From positions 992,001-1,056,000 of the forward strand of contig NZ_JARXXU010000001.1 in the NCBI RefSeq assembly GCF_029894165.1: 64,000 bases of DNA, read 5' to 3'. The stretch comes from Aurantimicrobium minutum. GTDB taxonomy: Bacteria; Actinomycetota; Actinomycetes; Actinomycetales; Microbacteriaceae. The translations under genes were made by a program, and so were the position numbers. Positions 21,455-34,889 of the stretch are shown piece after piece. Position 1 is the stretch's first letter; each line of letters opens with the position of its first letter. The notes below the pieces were generated by a model, which was not told where the DNA came from, ran no database searches, and saw nothing but the letters and a program-made list of their open reading frames with translations.

Positions 21455-21732
21455 TAAACCCCTGTTTTCCTGTGAAGTAATGCTGGTCTTCAGTGCGACA
21501 CGCCCGGGATGCGGGTGAGATTTGCCCGTGTCGTAATAAACCCGTAATGTAATCACTTGTCACCCCAAAGGTGCAGAACGCCTCAGAGCTTCTGACCTCA
21601 AGCGGGGACAATCTCAGCTACTTCGAGAAAACGCTTCTGCGCACACTTGGTAGCTGAACAGGATGAAAATCCACCACTGATCGCGATGTTGCGAACGACA
21701 GCCTGGGCGTCTACGACACTCCGGTGATGAGT
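21455..21732. other. intergenic region between tyrS and the rrn promoter
   Basis: No gene is supported here. A hairpin with arms CGACACG (21496-21502) and CGTGTCG (21527-21533) may end the tyrS transcript, but no run of T follows. The rest is upstream flanking sequence of the rrn promoter without a pattern I could name. Confidence 0.35.
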
Positions 21733-21760
21733 TTGACAAGATCAGATTTAGTGGTAAGTT
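21733..21760 (+). promoter_or_regulatory. rrn operon promoter
   Basis: TTGACA (21733-21738), a 16-base spacer and TAAGTT (21755-21760) form a good sigma-A-type promoter about 270 bases upstream of the mature 16S. It is the best promoter match in the leader. Confidence 0.7.
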
Positions 21761-21813
21761 AGGACAGTTGCCCTAAACCGGTTCCGAAAGGAATTGGAGT
21801 AGGAGCGCCCGAT

Positions 21814-21836
21814 CCTTGAGAACTCAACAGCGTGCA
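21814..21836 (+). other. pre-16S processing stem, 5' arm
   Basis: CAACAGCGTGCA (21825-21836) is perfectly complementary to TGCACGCTGTTG (23713-23724) downstream of 16S, and the pairing continues imperfectly back to 21814. This is the long-range stem that RNase III cuts to release pre-16S. Confidence 0.8.
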
Positions 21837-22027
21837 CAATGTCAAATGCCAAAACCCGGCATCAACTTTTAGTTGATGTACGGATTCCTTTGGATAAAAA
21901 TTAAAACAACAAAGCAAGTCAGTAATGATTTGTTCTGTCAGTTTCAAACTCGTGACATTCGCCCTTATTCCGGGGAATGTCACATAAATAGATTTGCCAC
22001 CAGACTTCGGTCAGGTGGCTATCAACT

Positions 22028-27086
<5,059 letters not shown>

Positions 27087-27133
27087 ATCATTACACATAA
27101 CCCGTTGTAAGGCTGGGTTGTGTGGCCTGATGT

Positions 27134-27173
27134 TCGCGTCCACTGAGTGGTTCTCGATGTACGGTCGAGAACC
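27134..27173 (+). other. pre-23S processing stem, 3' arm, and spacer hairpin
   Basis: TCGCGTCCACTG (27134-27145) and GTTCTC (27150-27155) pair with CAGTGGACGCGA and GAGAAC in the 16S-23S spacer, closing the pre-23S stem. A local hairpin GGTTCTCGA / TCGAGAACC (27149-27173) uses the same GTTCTC bases, so the two structures are mutually exclusive. Confidence 0.75.
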
Positions 27174-27217
27174 TGCACATTTCGTATGTGCTCGTTTCAC
27201 TTTGATACATCAATAGT

Positions 27218-27337
27218 GTTTCGGCGGCCATAGCGAGAGGGAAACGCCCGGTTACATTCCGAACCCGGAAGCTAAGACTCTCTGCGCCGATGGTACTGCA
27301 GGGGGGACCCTGTGGGAGAGTAGGACACCGCCGGACT
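27218..27337 (+). rRNA. rrf: 5S ribosomal RNA
   Basis: About 120 bases from GTTTCGGCGGCCATAGCG to ACACCGCCGGACTT. The 5' and 3' ends pair (CGGCGG with CCGCCG), and the internal CGCCCGGTTACATTCCGAAC and GGGAGAGTAGGAC elements are typical. Confidence 0.95.
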
Positions 27338-27344
27338 TCTTTGT

Positions 27345-27378
27345 AAGAGAGCCACCCGTTTTCACGGGTGGCTCTTTT
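27345..27378 (+). terminator. intrinsic terminator of the rrn operon
   Basis: Perfect arms GAGCCACCCGT (27349-27359) and ACGGGTGGCTC (27364-27374) around a 4-base loop, extended by A/T pairs and followed by TTTT. Confidence 0.9.
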
Positions 27379-27443
27379 GCGTTAAGCTTGTACCAGCGCT
27401 TCTGGCATTGCCTAGAGGCGTTTCAATTACACAGAGGACTCTC

Positions 27444-29531
27444 ATGAGCAATTCACAAGATAATTTCGGCACGCCCGAACGCGAAGATCGACCCCGCCGT
27501 GACGGCCAGGGCAACCGCGGTAACCGCTCAGAGGGTTCTCGAGACGAACGACCAAATCGTTATGGCGTTCCACGCGATGGTCAATCACGTCCACAGAGAG
27601 ACGGACGACCTGCTGCAGGTCGTTCAGATCGACCCACCTATGGTGACCGTGCTTCCCGACCTGATCGTGCAGATCGCCCAGGATACGGTGATCGTCCGCA
27701 GCGAAGTGAACGCCCACAGCGTTCGGGTGATCGCCCGTCTTATGGCGATCGTCCACAACGACCTTCGGGTGACCGTCCCCGTTACGGTGAACGTGATGCT
27801 GCACCACGCGGAGACCGTCCACGCTATGGCGACCGTGACGGTGCACCTCGTGAAGAACGTCCCTACCGTCCATCCGGTGATCGTCCGTCTTACGGGAACC
27901 GTGGTGATCGTAATGCCAGTCCCGAACGCGGTAGCTATGGTCGTGGTGGCAGCAATGGTGCTCCTCGAGGTGAACGCCCCGGGGGAGACCGCGGAGGTCG
28001 CCCACCTTATGGAGACCGTCCACAGCGCTCTGGGGACCGCCCTACATACGGAGATCGTGGTGCACGACCCGATCGCGGTGATCGTCCGAGCTATGGCGAC
28101 CGCCCTCGCGGTGATCGTCCCAGCTATGGAGATCGGGGACCTCGGCCTGAACGTTCTGAGCGTCCTACCTATGGCGACCGCCCTCGCGGTAATCGTCCCA
28201 GCTATGGAGATCGGGGACCTCGCCCTGAACGTTCTGATCGTTCAGAACGTCCCTCTTTTGGCGACCGCCCCCAGCGTTCAGAACGTCCCTCGTATGGTGA
28301 TCGTGGTCCTCGTCCGGAACGTTCTGATCGCTCTGAACGTCCGTCCTACGGAGACCGTCCACGTGGAGACCGTCCTACCTATGGTGATCGTGGCCCACGA
28401 CCCGAACGTGGAGATCGTCCCTCGTATGGAGATCGCGCGGAGCGTCCCCGTTTCGGTGAACGGGGAGGTCGTTCCGACCGTCCTGGCGCTTCCCGCACGG
28501 GCGGCCGCGATGGTGGTCGTTCTGATCGTAATCCTCGCTTTGAAGAACCCGAACTTACAGAAGAGCAGCGTATGGCACGTGAGCTTCGCATGGTTCGCCC
28601 GCATCACGATGACCCCTGGATCGATGACGATGTTACCGATGACATGCTCGACAAGGGTGCCCGCAACGAGCTGAAGACGCTCACCAAGGAAAATGCAGAA
28701 CGAGTTGCGAAACATCTTGTGATGGCAGTCCGTTTGATGGACGAGAATCCTGAGCTTGCACACCAACACGTACTCTCTGCCGCACGTCGTGCTGGTCGTA
28801 TTGCGATTGTGCGCGAAACCCTGGGTATCACTGCATATGCAACAGGAGACTTTGCATTGGCACTGCGTGAACTGCGCACTTATCGTCGAATCTCAGGTTC
28901 TAACGAACAGATCGCACTCATGGTTGATGCTGAGCGCGGTGTGGGGCGTCCCGATAAGGGTCTCGAGCTTGGCCGTTCTGTGGAGCGTTCCACGCTGAGT
29001 GAGGCCACTCAGGTTGCGCTCTCCATCGCTATGTCTGGTGCTCGTCTGGATCTTGATCAGGTTGATTTAGCGCTGGCAGAATTGGAAATTCCTCAGCTAG
29101 ATCCCTCTAAGGCCTTTACCTATAGTCCAGCTTTGTTCCACGCGTATGCAGATGTGTTACAGGAACTGGGTCGTCACCAAGAGGCTGCAGAGTGGACGAG
29201 CTGCGCAGAAGTTGCTGAACGTGCGCTCGTTGCTGCTGACCTGATGGAATCCACGGATGAAGACGAACAAGACATTGTTGTCTTTGAAGAGGAACTCGAA
29301 GGTGACGAGTTTGATGTCGAAGGTGATACTGCAGAAGACAGCGAACTGTCGCTGGCTGATGTTGTGAGCTCAGGAGAATTTGAGGAAGAGCCAGCTCTCG
29401 GAGAACTCAGCGCTGCCGGCGAAGAAGAACTCGTTGCTGCTGGCATTAGTCCTGATGATCTTCTCGAGGATGATGTCCGTGCCATTTTGATCGAGACTGC
29501 CCACCTGGATGCCGAGGGAGAGAAGGCGTGA
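27444..29531 (+). CDS. TPR-like protein with a long Arg/Asp/Gly/Tyr-rich disordered N-terminus
   Basis: A 695-residue protein in three parts. Residues 1-368 are low-complexity and almost certainly disordered, made of repeats around YGDR (14 exact copies between 66 and 331). Residues about 400-585 are helical with TPR-like repeats (LVMAVRLMDENPELAHQHVL, AIVRETLGITAYATGDFALA). Residues about 590-695 are strongly acidic. Head-tail charge opposition suggests self-association or RNA binding. I recall similar proteins in other Microbacteriaceae at this locus; no function is known to me. Start: ATG after GAGGAC. It overlaps the HAD gene by four bases, so they are coupled. Confidence 0.8.
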   Translation: MSNSQDNFGTPEREDRPRRDGQGNRGNRSEGSRDERPNRYGVPRDGQSRPQRDGRPAAGRSDRPTYGDRASRPDRADRPGYGDRPQRSERPQRSGDRPSYGDRPQRPSGDRPRYGERDAAPRGDRPRYGDRDGAPREERPYRPSGDRPSYGNRGDRNASPERGSYGRGGSNGAPRGERPGGDRGGRPPYGDRPQRSGDRPTYGDRGARPDRGDRPSYGDRPRGDRPSYGDRGPRPERSERPTYGDRPRGNRPSYGDRGPRPERSDRSERPSFGDRPQRSERPSYGDRGPRPERSDRSERPSYGDRPRGDRPTYGDRGPRPERGDRPSYGDRAERPRFGERGGRSDRPGASRTGGRDGGRSDRNPRFEEPELTEEQRMARELRMVRPHHDDPWIDDDVTDDMLDKGARNELKTLTKENAERVAKHLVMAVRLMDENPELAHQHVLSAARRAGRIAIVRETLGITAYATGDFALALRELRTYRRISGSNEQIALMVDAERGVGRPDKGLELGRSVERSTLSEATQVALSIAMSGARLDLDQVDLALAELEIPQLDPSKAFTYSPALFHAYADVLQELGRHQEAAEWTSCAEVAERALVAADLMESTDEDEQDIVVFEEELEGDEFDVEGDTAEDSELSLADVVSSGEFEEEPALGELSAAGEEELVAAGISPDDLLEDDVRAILIETAHLDAEGEKA
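27636..28463 (+). repeat. coding repeat array encoding YGDR units
   Basis: Tandem-like, imperfect repeats of about 30-50 bases inside the gene above, encoding units such as RPSYGDRGPRPER. The periodic composition also keeps other frames open over long distances in the same stretch. Copy-number variation by slippage or recombination would be expected between strains. Confidence 0.8.
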
Positions 29532-30607
29532 GCCTCTTTTCCAAGAAGAAACCCGAACTCGGTCCGAGCCCGCTGGAGGGAACGACCGTGGTTTTGGCTG
29601 ACTTGGATGGAGTTGTCTATGCAGGGCCTGGGGCAATTCCATATGCTGTGGAATCTCTCAATGAGGTTCAGCAGAGTATCCGGGTCGGTTACATCACGAA
29701 CAATGCCTCGCGCACTGCCGCAAGTGTCGCAGGTCACCTTCGTGAACTGGGTTTGAGCTGCCTTGAGGAAGACGTCGTCTCGTCACCGCAGGCAGCAATG
29801 CATCTCCTTGCTGGGCTTGTTCCTTCAGGATCCACAATCCTGGTTGTCGGGGGAGAGGGGTTGACATCTGAGCTGGAAAAAAATGGCTATGTTGTGACTT
29901 TCTCCGCCGAGGATAAGCCCGCCGCAGTCATTCAAGGCTTCTCGCCAGATTTAGGTTGGCGTCAATTAGCCGAGGCCTCTTTTGCACTCAATGAGCGACC
30001 CACAGCAGATGCATTTGGTGGCACAGCAACCGGTGCAGGTCTGTCTGAAGGCATTCCCTGGGTCGCAACCAACATGGACTGGACTATTCCCGTTGATCGC
30101 GGTGTTGCACCCGGTAATGGAACACTCGTTTCAGCCGTTCACACTGCCGTGGGGCGCCTCCCCGTCGTTGCAGGCAAGCCGGAACTTCCCATTTTCGAAG
30201 AGGCAGCCCGGCGCTTTGGCACCGCCTCCGCGCCAGAGACTGCTCTGTTCATCGGTGATCGTCTCGATACTGATGTGATGGGCGGCAATCGTGCGGGAAT
30301 GAAGACCGTCTTGGTCCTCACGGGTATTGATCAGGCCAAGCAATTGCTGGCTGCACCGGCAGGATCACGACCAGACTTCATTCTGGGCGATCTGAGGGAG
30401 TTATCAGAACCATATCCAGTTGTGAAGACCAACAAAGATGGCTCAGTCGCTGTTCGTGGTGCCACAGTAAAAAAGGTGGGCATGGATCTTGAGATTGTCT
30501 CGCGCGGCGAGAACAAACTCGATTTACTCCGTGCCGCCTGTCAGGTCATTTGGGACAGCGGGCTCGCCATCTTTGGTTTCACTGTTCCGGAAGAACTGTA
30601 TTCCTAG
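29528..30607 (+). CDS. HAD-IIA family sugar-phosphatase-like hydrolase
   Basis: A 359-residue HAD superfamily phosphatase of the NagD/PgmB-like IIA group. Motif I DLDGVVYAG has Asp25 and Asp27; the IIA cap and motif III follow (VAGKPELPIFEEAARRFG, then ALFIGDRLDTDVMGG). A C-terminal extension of about 80 residues after the HAD core is unusual for NagD but common in actinobacterial homologues. The substrate is not known. GTG start overlaps the upstream stop (GTGA). Confidence 0.88.
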   Translation: MSLFSKKKPELGPSPLEGTTVVLADLDGVVYAGPGAIPYAVESLNEVQQSIRVGYITNNASRTAASVAGHLRELGLSCLEEDVVSSPQAAMHLLAGLVPSGSTILVVGGEGLTSELEKNGYVVTFSAEDKPAAVIQGFSPDLGWRQLAEASFALNERPTADAFGGTATGAGLSEGIPWVATNMDWTIPVDRGVAPGNGTLVSAVHTAVGRLPVVAGKPELPIFEEAARRFGTASAPETALFIGDRLDTDVMGGNRAGMKTVLVLTGIDQAKQLLAAPAGSRPDFILGDLRELSEPYPVVKTNKDGSVAVRGATVKKVGMDLEIVSRGENKLDLLRAACQVIWDSGLAIFGFTVPEELYS

Positions 30608-30611
30608 GCTT

Positions 30612-30653
30612 AACGCAAGAACGCCCCTGGTTCCCCAGGGGCGTTCTTGCGTT
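30612..30653. terminator. strong bidirectional terminator
   Basis: A perfect 19-base inverted repeat starting AACGCAAGAACGCCCC, with a 4-base loop (TTCC), between the convergent HAD gene and actP. It is symmetric and ends in A/T-rich flanks on both sides, so it can serve both strands. Confidence 0.85.
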
Positions 30654-30660
30654 GTTGTAC

Positions 30661-32319
30661 TTAGTGGTGGACTTCCTTCTCTGCACCGTGACCGGTGAGT
30701 GAACGAACTTCCATCTCAGCGCCAATCCACGAGTTCTCCTTGCGGCCTCCGGAGTAGGTACCGATAATTCCGAGCAAGAATGCCAGGGGAATCGAGACAA
30801 TACCGGGGTTCTCGAGGGGGAACCAGTGGAAATCCACTCCCTTGATCATGGACAGGGTCAGCGCGCCGGTGGGGTCTGCCTTTCCTGAAACCACAGGGGA
30901 GAAGATAATGAGCACGATCGAGGAGATCAGACCGCCATACATCGACCACAGTGCACCGCGCGTGTTGAAACGACGCCAGTACAGCGAGTAGATGATGGTA
31001 GGTAGGTTGGCCGAGGCGGCGACGGCGAATGCCAACGCAACCAAGAACGCAATGTTCTGACCTTGAACAGCGATACCACCGATAATCGCCAGTGCACCAA
31101 TCACCACAATGGTAATACGTGCAATGCGAACTTCAGCGTTGGGGCGGACTTCACCGCGCTTGATTACGTTCGCGTAGATGTCGTGCGCAAACGAGGTGGC
31201 GGCGGTGATGGTCAGACCAGCAACCACAGCCAAGATTGTTGCAAACGCAATCGCCGAAACGATACCCAACAGAATCGGACCACCCAATGCTGCAGCCAAC
31301 AGGGGAGCAGCAGAGTTAGGTCCACCCGGAGCAGCGGCGATAGTTGCAGGTCCCACGAGGACCAGTGCACCGAACCCGAGTACCAGGGTGAAGAGGTAGA
31401 ACGCACCGATCAGCCAAATCGCCCAGACCACAGACTTACGAGCTTCCTTCGCGGTAGGAACCGTGTAGAAACGCATGAGGACGTGAGGAAGACCAGCGGT
31501 ACCGAGTACGAGAGCCATACCGAGAGAGATGAAGTCAATCGGGTTCTTTCCGTACTTGTTACCTGGCTTGAGTGCATCGAAGGGAACCTCGAGTGCTGCC
31601 GCTGCATCCTGTCCACGCTGGAGCAAGGTACCGAGGTCAAAGCCATTGAGTGCGAGCACCCAAACGGTCATGATCAGTGCGCCAGCGATCAGCAGGCCAG
31701 CTTTGATGATCTGAACCCAGGTCGTACCTTTCATGCCACCGACGAGGACGTAGATCACCATGAGGATACCTACGACGGCAACAACCAGAGAGGTTGCGAG
31801 GGTATCGGTTGCAGGGATACCCAGCAAGAGCGATACAAGACCACCAGCACCTGCCATTTGGGCAAGCAGGTAGAAGAAGCAGACAACCAGGGTCGAGATG
31901 GCTGCGGCCAGACGCACAGGGCGCTGGTGCAAGCGGAAAGAAAGAACATCCGCCATCGTGAACTTACCGGTGTTTCGCATGAGTTCAGCCACAAGCAGCA
32001 AGGCGACAAGCCATGCAACCAGGAAGCCGATTGAGTAGAGGAAGCCGTCGTAACCGCTGAGAGCGATAGCGCCGGTAATTCCCAAGAACGATGCGGCAGA
32101 AAGGTAGTCACCTGCGATAGCCATACCGTTTTGACCACCGGTGAACGAGCGTCCACCTGCATAGAAGTCATTCGCGGACTTGTTGTTACGGCCAGCGCGA
32201 ATAACGATGATCATGGTGACAACGACGAAAGCGCCGAAAATCGCAATGTTGAGAACGGGGTTATTCGCACCCGCACTCGTTGTTACAGCGTCGGCTGCGT
32301 GTATCAGGATGTTACTCAT
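30661..32319 (-). CDS. actP: cation/acetate (propionate) symporter, SSS family
   Basis: A 552-residue sodium:solute symporter with about 13 membrane segments. Recognisable SSS features are AGDYLSAASFLGITGAIAL after the first helices, VGGMKGTTWVQIIKAGLL, and GTAGLPHVLMRFYTVP. The ActP subgroup takes up short-chain carboxylates. Its start overlaps the stop of the DUF485 gene (ATGA), its usual companion. Lying in the prpE operon, it probably imports propionate and acetate. Assignment of the transported acid is inference. Confidence 0.88.
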   Translation of the reverse strand: MSNILIHAADAVTTSAGANNPVLNIAIFGAFVVVTMIIVIRAGRNNKSANDFYAGGRSFTGGQNGMAIAGDYLSAASFLGITGAIALSGYDGFLYSIGFLVAWLVALLLVAELMRNTGKFTMADVLSFRLHQRPVRLAAAISTLVVCFFYLLAQMAGAGGLVSLLLGIPATDTLATSLVVAVVGILMVIYVLVGGMKGTTWVQIIKAGLLIAGALIMTVWVLALNGFDLGTLLQRGQDAAAALEVPFDALKPGNKYGKNPIDFISLGMALVLGTAGLPHVLMRFYTVPTAKEARKSVVWAIWLIGAFYLFTLVLGFGALVLVGPATIAAAPGGPNSAAPLLAAALGGPILLGIVSAIAFATILAVVAGLTITAATSFAHDIYANVIKRGEVRPNAEVRIARITIVVIGALAIIGGIAVQGQNIAFLVALAFAVAASANLPTIIYSLYWRRFNTRGALWSMYGGLISSIVLIIFSPVVSGKADPTGALTLSMIKGVDFHWFPLENPGIVSIPLAFLLGIIGTYSGGRKENSWIGAEMEVRSLTGHGAEKEVHH

Positions 32320-32669
32320 GCTGCACCTGCCTTTTGCTTAGCTTCGAGTTCGCCACGCAGTTCCGTAGCCAGAGGGTCCAGACGCCTATTGGCGTAGCTG
32401 ACGTACCACTGCGTAATAGCGAAGGTTGTCACGAACTGGAGTAGGCCCAAGATCAGGCCGATATTGACCGCGCCAAACACGGGTGTTGCCATCCATGCTG
32501 ATGCGTAGGTAGCAAGAATCACGTAGAGGAAATACCACGCAAGGGCTGCGACTAATAGGGGAATGACGAATCCACGCTGACGTTTGCGCAGTTCTTTGTA
32601 TTTGGGTGTTTCTTCGAAGGCAGGATAGTCAATCCTGTGATGACCCTTCTCAGTCTCTTCAGTACTCAC
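32316..32669 (-). CDS. DUF485 membrane protein (YjcH-like)
   Basis: A 117-residue protein with two membrane segments (about 31-50 and 65-85) and charged ends, of the DUF485 family. Such genes almost always precede actP-type symporters and are thought to be accessory to them. GTG start with AAGGAGG upstream; four-base overlap with actP. Confidence 0.85.
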   Translation of the reverse strand: MSTEETEKGHHRIDYPAFEETPKYKELRKRQRGFVIPLLVAALAWYFLYVILATYASAWMATPVFGAVNIGLILGLLQFVTTFAITQWYVSYANRRLDPLATELRGELEAKQKAGAA

Positions 32670-32719
32670 ACGGCCTCCTTGCCGAAATGGATATGGGTAG
32701 TGCTTACCAATTTTTCTCG

Positions 32720-34654
32720 CTAGGGAGCGGGAATCATTGGTTCAGGGTGGACCATGAGGGCCACCGTGAGATCTTCGAGGACAGTGACATCCTCAATAGT
32801 GGGAGGGACGACGAAGTCTTCCCCATCCACAATCTGACGCATGGTTCTGCGCAGAATCTTTCCGGAACGAGTCTTCGGTAGACGCTCCAAAATCAAGACA
32901 TCGCGGAAAGCGGCAACGGGGCCTACCTTCTCGCGGACAAGTGCAACGAGTTCGCCGCAAATCACCTCATGTGGGCGGTCTACACCTGCCTTCAGTGTGA
33001 CAAATCCGCTGGCACGTTGGCCTTTGAGTTCATCTTTCACGCCGATGACGGCACACTCAGCCACGTTCGGGTGTTGGGCTAGTGCTTCCTCGAGTTGACC
33101 GGTGGACAGGCGGTGTCCAGCGACGTTAATCACGTCATCAGTGCGGCCCATCACGAAGACATAGCCGTCCTCATCGAGGTAACCCGAGTCGCCCGTGGCG
33201 TAGTAGCCAGGGAAAGCATCCAAATATGCCTTCTGATACCCCTCGGGCCGGCCCCAGAGTCCAGCGAGTGTCCCAGGAGGCATCGGCAACTTGATTACGA
33301 TGTTGCCCTCTTCGCCCTGCGTCACGTGACGACCCTTACTGTCTACAATCTCTACCTGGTAACCGGGCACAGGAACCGTAGATGACCCAGGCTTAATGGG
33401 CAGTGTCTCAATGCCCCGAGGGTTTGCGGTGATAGGCCAGCCCGTTTCGGTTTGCCACCAGTGATCCACGACGGGGATACCGAGACCTTCACTTGCCCAT
33501 TCCAGAGTTTCAGTATCTAGGCGCTCGCCGGCCATGAACAACGTATGCATAGAGCTCAGGTCATAGCGAGCACGTTCCGTCAGACCTGGGTCTACCCGTC
33601 GAATGGCGCGCAGTGCCGTGGGAGCAGTAAACAGTGCACGTACTTTGTAGTTGTCCACGATGCGCCAGAATGCACCCGCATCGGGGGTGCCCACGGGCTT
33701 ACCTTCGTAAATGACAGTCGTGGCACCTGCAAAAAGTGGAGCGTAAACGATGTAGGAGTGTCCCACCACCCACCCGACATCAGAGGCAGCCCACATCACT
33801 TCACCGGGCTTGATGTTGTAGATATTGTGCATTGACCAGGTCAGGGCCACGGCATGACCGCCGTTATCCCGAACAATGCCTTTGGGGTTACCGGTTGTTC
33901 CGGAGGTGTAGAGAACGTAGAGCGGGTCTGTTGCGAGAACAGGAACGCAATCAGCTGGAGTAGTGCGCTCCACTGCATCATCCCAGTCCAGCCAGGCGAC
34001 GCCGTTGACGCCATCGTGGTGCTTAATCGTGCCTGGAACGTTTCTCCGCTCCTTCACGATCACGGTGTGAATAGAGCCGTGAGAAAGTTCTAGTGCTTCC
34101 GCGACGAGAGGGAGGTATTCCACGGTGCGACCCGGTTCCAGTCCACCGGAGGCAGTCACCAGAACTGTGGGCTTCGCATCGTCGATGCGAACGGCAAGTT
34201 CATTCGCGGCAAACCCACCGAAGACAACCGAGTGCACAGCTCCGATGCGGGCACATGCCAACATGGCAAATATTGCTTGCGGAATCATGGGCAAGTAAAT
34301 AATGACGCGGTCTCCTGCCGTTACACCCTGATCGCGGAGTACTCCGGCAAATGTGGACACTTCGTGCAGGAGCTCTGCGTAGGTGAAGCGGTCTTTCATT
34401 CCCGTCATGGCCGAGTCATAGATCACCGCGGTTTGGTCACCGCGACCAGCGAGAACGTGACGATCTACCGCGTTGTAGCAGGTATTGAGTTCGGCACCAG
34501 GGAACCATCGGTATACAGGTGCTGCAGAATTATCGAGGGCCACTGTGGGTGGAGTAATCCAGTCCACCGCAGTGGCAGCTTCCAGCCAGAATTTTTCGGG
34601 GTCCTCTGTGCACTGAGTGTAGGTACGGCGGTATGCACCGGCTTCTGCAGTCAT
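32720..34654 (-). CDS. prpE: propionyl-CoA synthetase (acetyl-CoA synthetase family)
   Basis: A 644-residue AMP-forming acyl-CoA synthetase. ATP-binding loop YTSGTTGNPKGIVRDNGG, the motif GWVVGHSYIVYAPLFAGATT, and the C-terminal RTRSGKILRR with the catalytic, acetylation-prone lysine are intact. The segment after the P-loop is closer to PrpE than to Acs, which together with the divergent prpDBC operon favours propionate. The start is five codons inside the longest frame because GAGGAGG, the ribosome binding site, covers the earlier ATG. Confidence 0.88.
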   Translation of the reverse strand: MTAEAGAYRRTYTQCTEDPEKFWLEAATAVDWITPPTVALDNSAAPVYRWFPGAELNTCYNAVDRHVLAGRGDQTAVIYDSAMTGMKDRFTYAELLHEVSTFAGVLRDQGVTAGDRVIIYLPMIPQAIFAMLACARIGAVHSVVFGGFAANELAVRIDDAKPTVLVTASGGLEPGRTVEYLPLVAEALELSHGSIHTVIVKERRNVPGTIKHHDGVNGVAWLDWDDAVERTTPADCVPVLATDPLYVLYTSGTTGNPKGIVRDNGGHAVALTWSMHNIYNIKPGEVMWAASDVGWVVGHSYIVYAPLFAGATTVIYEGKPVGTPDAGAFWRIVDNYKVRALFTAPTALRAIRRVDPGLTERARYDLSSMHTLFMAGERLDTETLEWASEGLGIPVVDHWWQTETGWPITANPRGIETLPIKPGSSTVPVPGYQVEIVDSKGRHVTQGEEGNIVIKLPMPPGTLAGLWGRPEGYQKAYLDAFPGYYATGDSGYLDEDGYVFVMGRTDDVINVAGHRLSTGQLEEALAQHPNVAECAVIGVKDELKGQRASGFVTLKAGVDRPHEVICGELVALVREKVGPVAAFRDVLILERLPKTRSGKILRRTMRQIVDGEDFVVPPTIEDVTVLEDLTVALMVHPEPMIPAP

Positions 34655-34764
34655 ATCTCGCCTCCTCATTGAGTACAGCTCTCACCGTTGAGAGCTGTGT
34701 AGAGCTGTGCTGCGAGGACCGTGTTGGGGAAATAACTTCCTCAAATCGGAACCTTAGAGATGAC

Positions 34765-34772
34765 TGTATACA
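34765..34772. promoter_or_regulatory. GntR box on the prpE side
   Basis: First of three identical palindromes TGTATACA in the 235-base prpE-gntR gap. It overlaps a possible minus-strand -10 box (TACAGT) for prpE. Confidence 0.55.
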
Positions 34773-34785
34773 CAAATAGGTAAAT

Positions 34786-34813
34786 CACGCAATATTTCGG
34801 GAAGTATTGCGTG
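34786..34813. promoter_or_regulatory. 28-base near-perfect palindrome in the prp control region
   Basis: Arms CACGCAATA (34786-34794) and TATTGCGTG (34805-34813) are perfect, and the inner TTC/GAA bases extend the symmetry, with one mismatch. The sequence is unrelated to the TGTATACA boxes, so a second regulator probably binds here. Confidence 0.6.
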
Positions 34814-34827
34814 TTGAAACACCTGTG

Positions 34828-34857
34828 TGTATACATAGACAGAACGGTCTGTATACA
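34828..34857. promoter_or_regulatory. two GntR boxes at the gntR-prpDBC promoter
   Basis: TGTATACA occurs at 34828-34835 and 34850-34857, 22 bases apart, which is two helical turns. The second overlaps a likely -10 box TACAAT (34854-34859) 30 bases before the gntR start, so binding would shut off the operon. Confidence 0.65.
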
Positions 34858-34889
34858 ATGAAGTCACGGATCACAGTCAAGGAGGCATC

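Noticed and set aside
27499-28674. A 391-codon open frame rich in Val/Met inside the YGDR-repeat gene
   Set aside because: It is a +1-shifted reading of the repeat array; periodic codons keep it open. It has no start signal and no sensible protein pattern, while the real frame continues into a conserved TPR-like domain.
31063-32034. A 323-codon plus-strand open frame rich in Asn, Gln and His
   Set aside because: Antisense shadow of actP.
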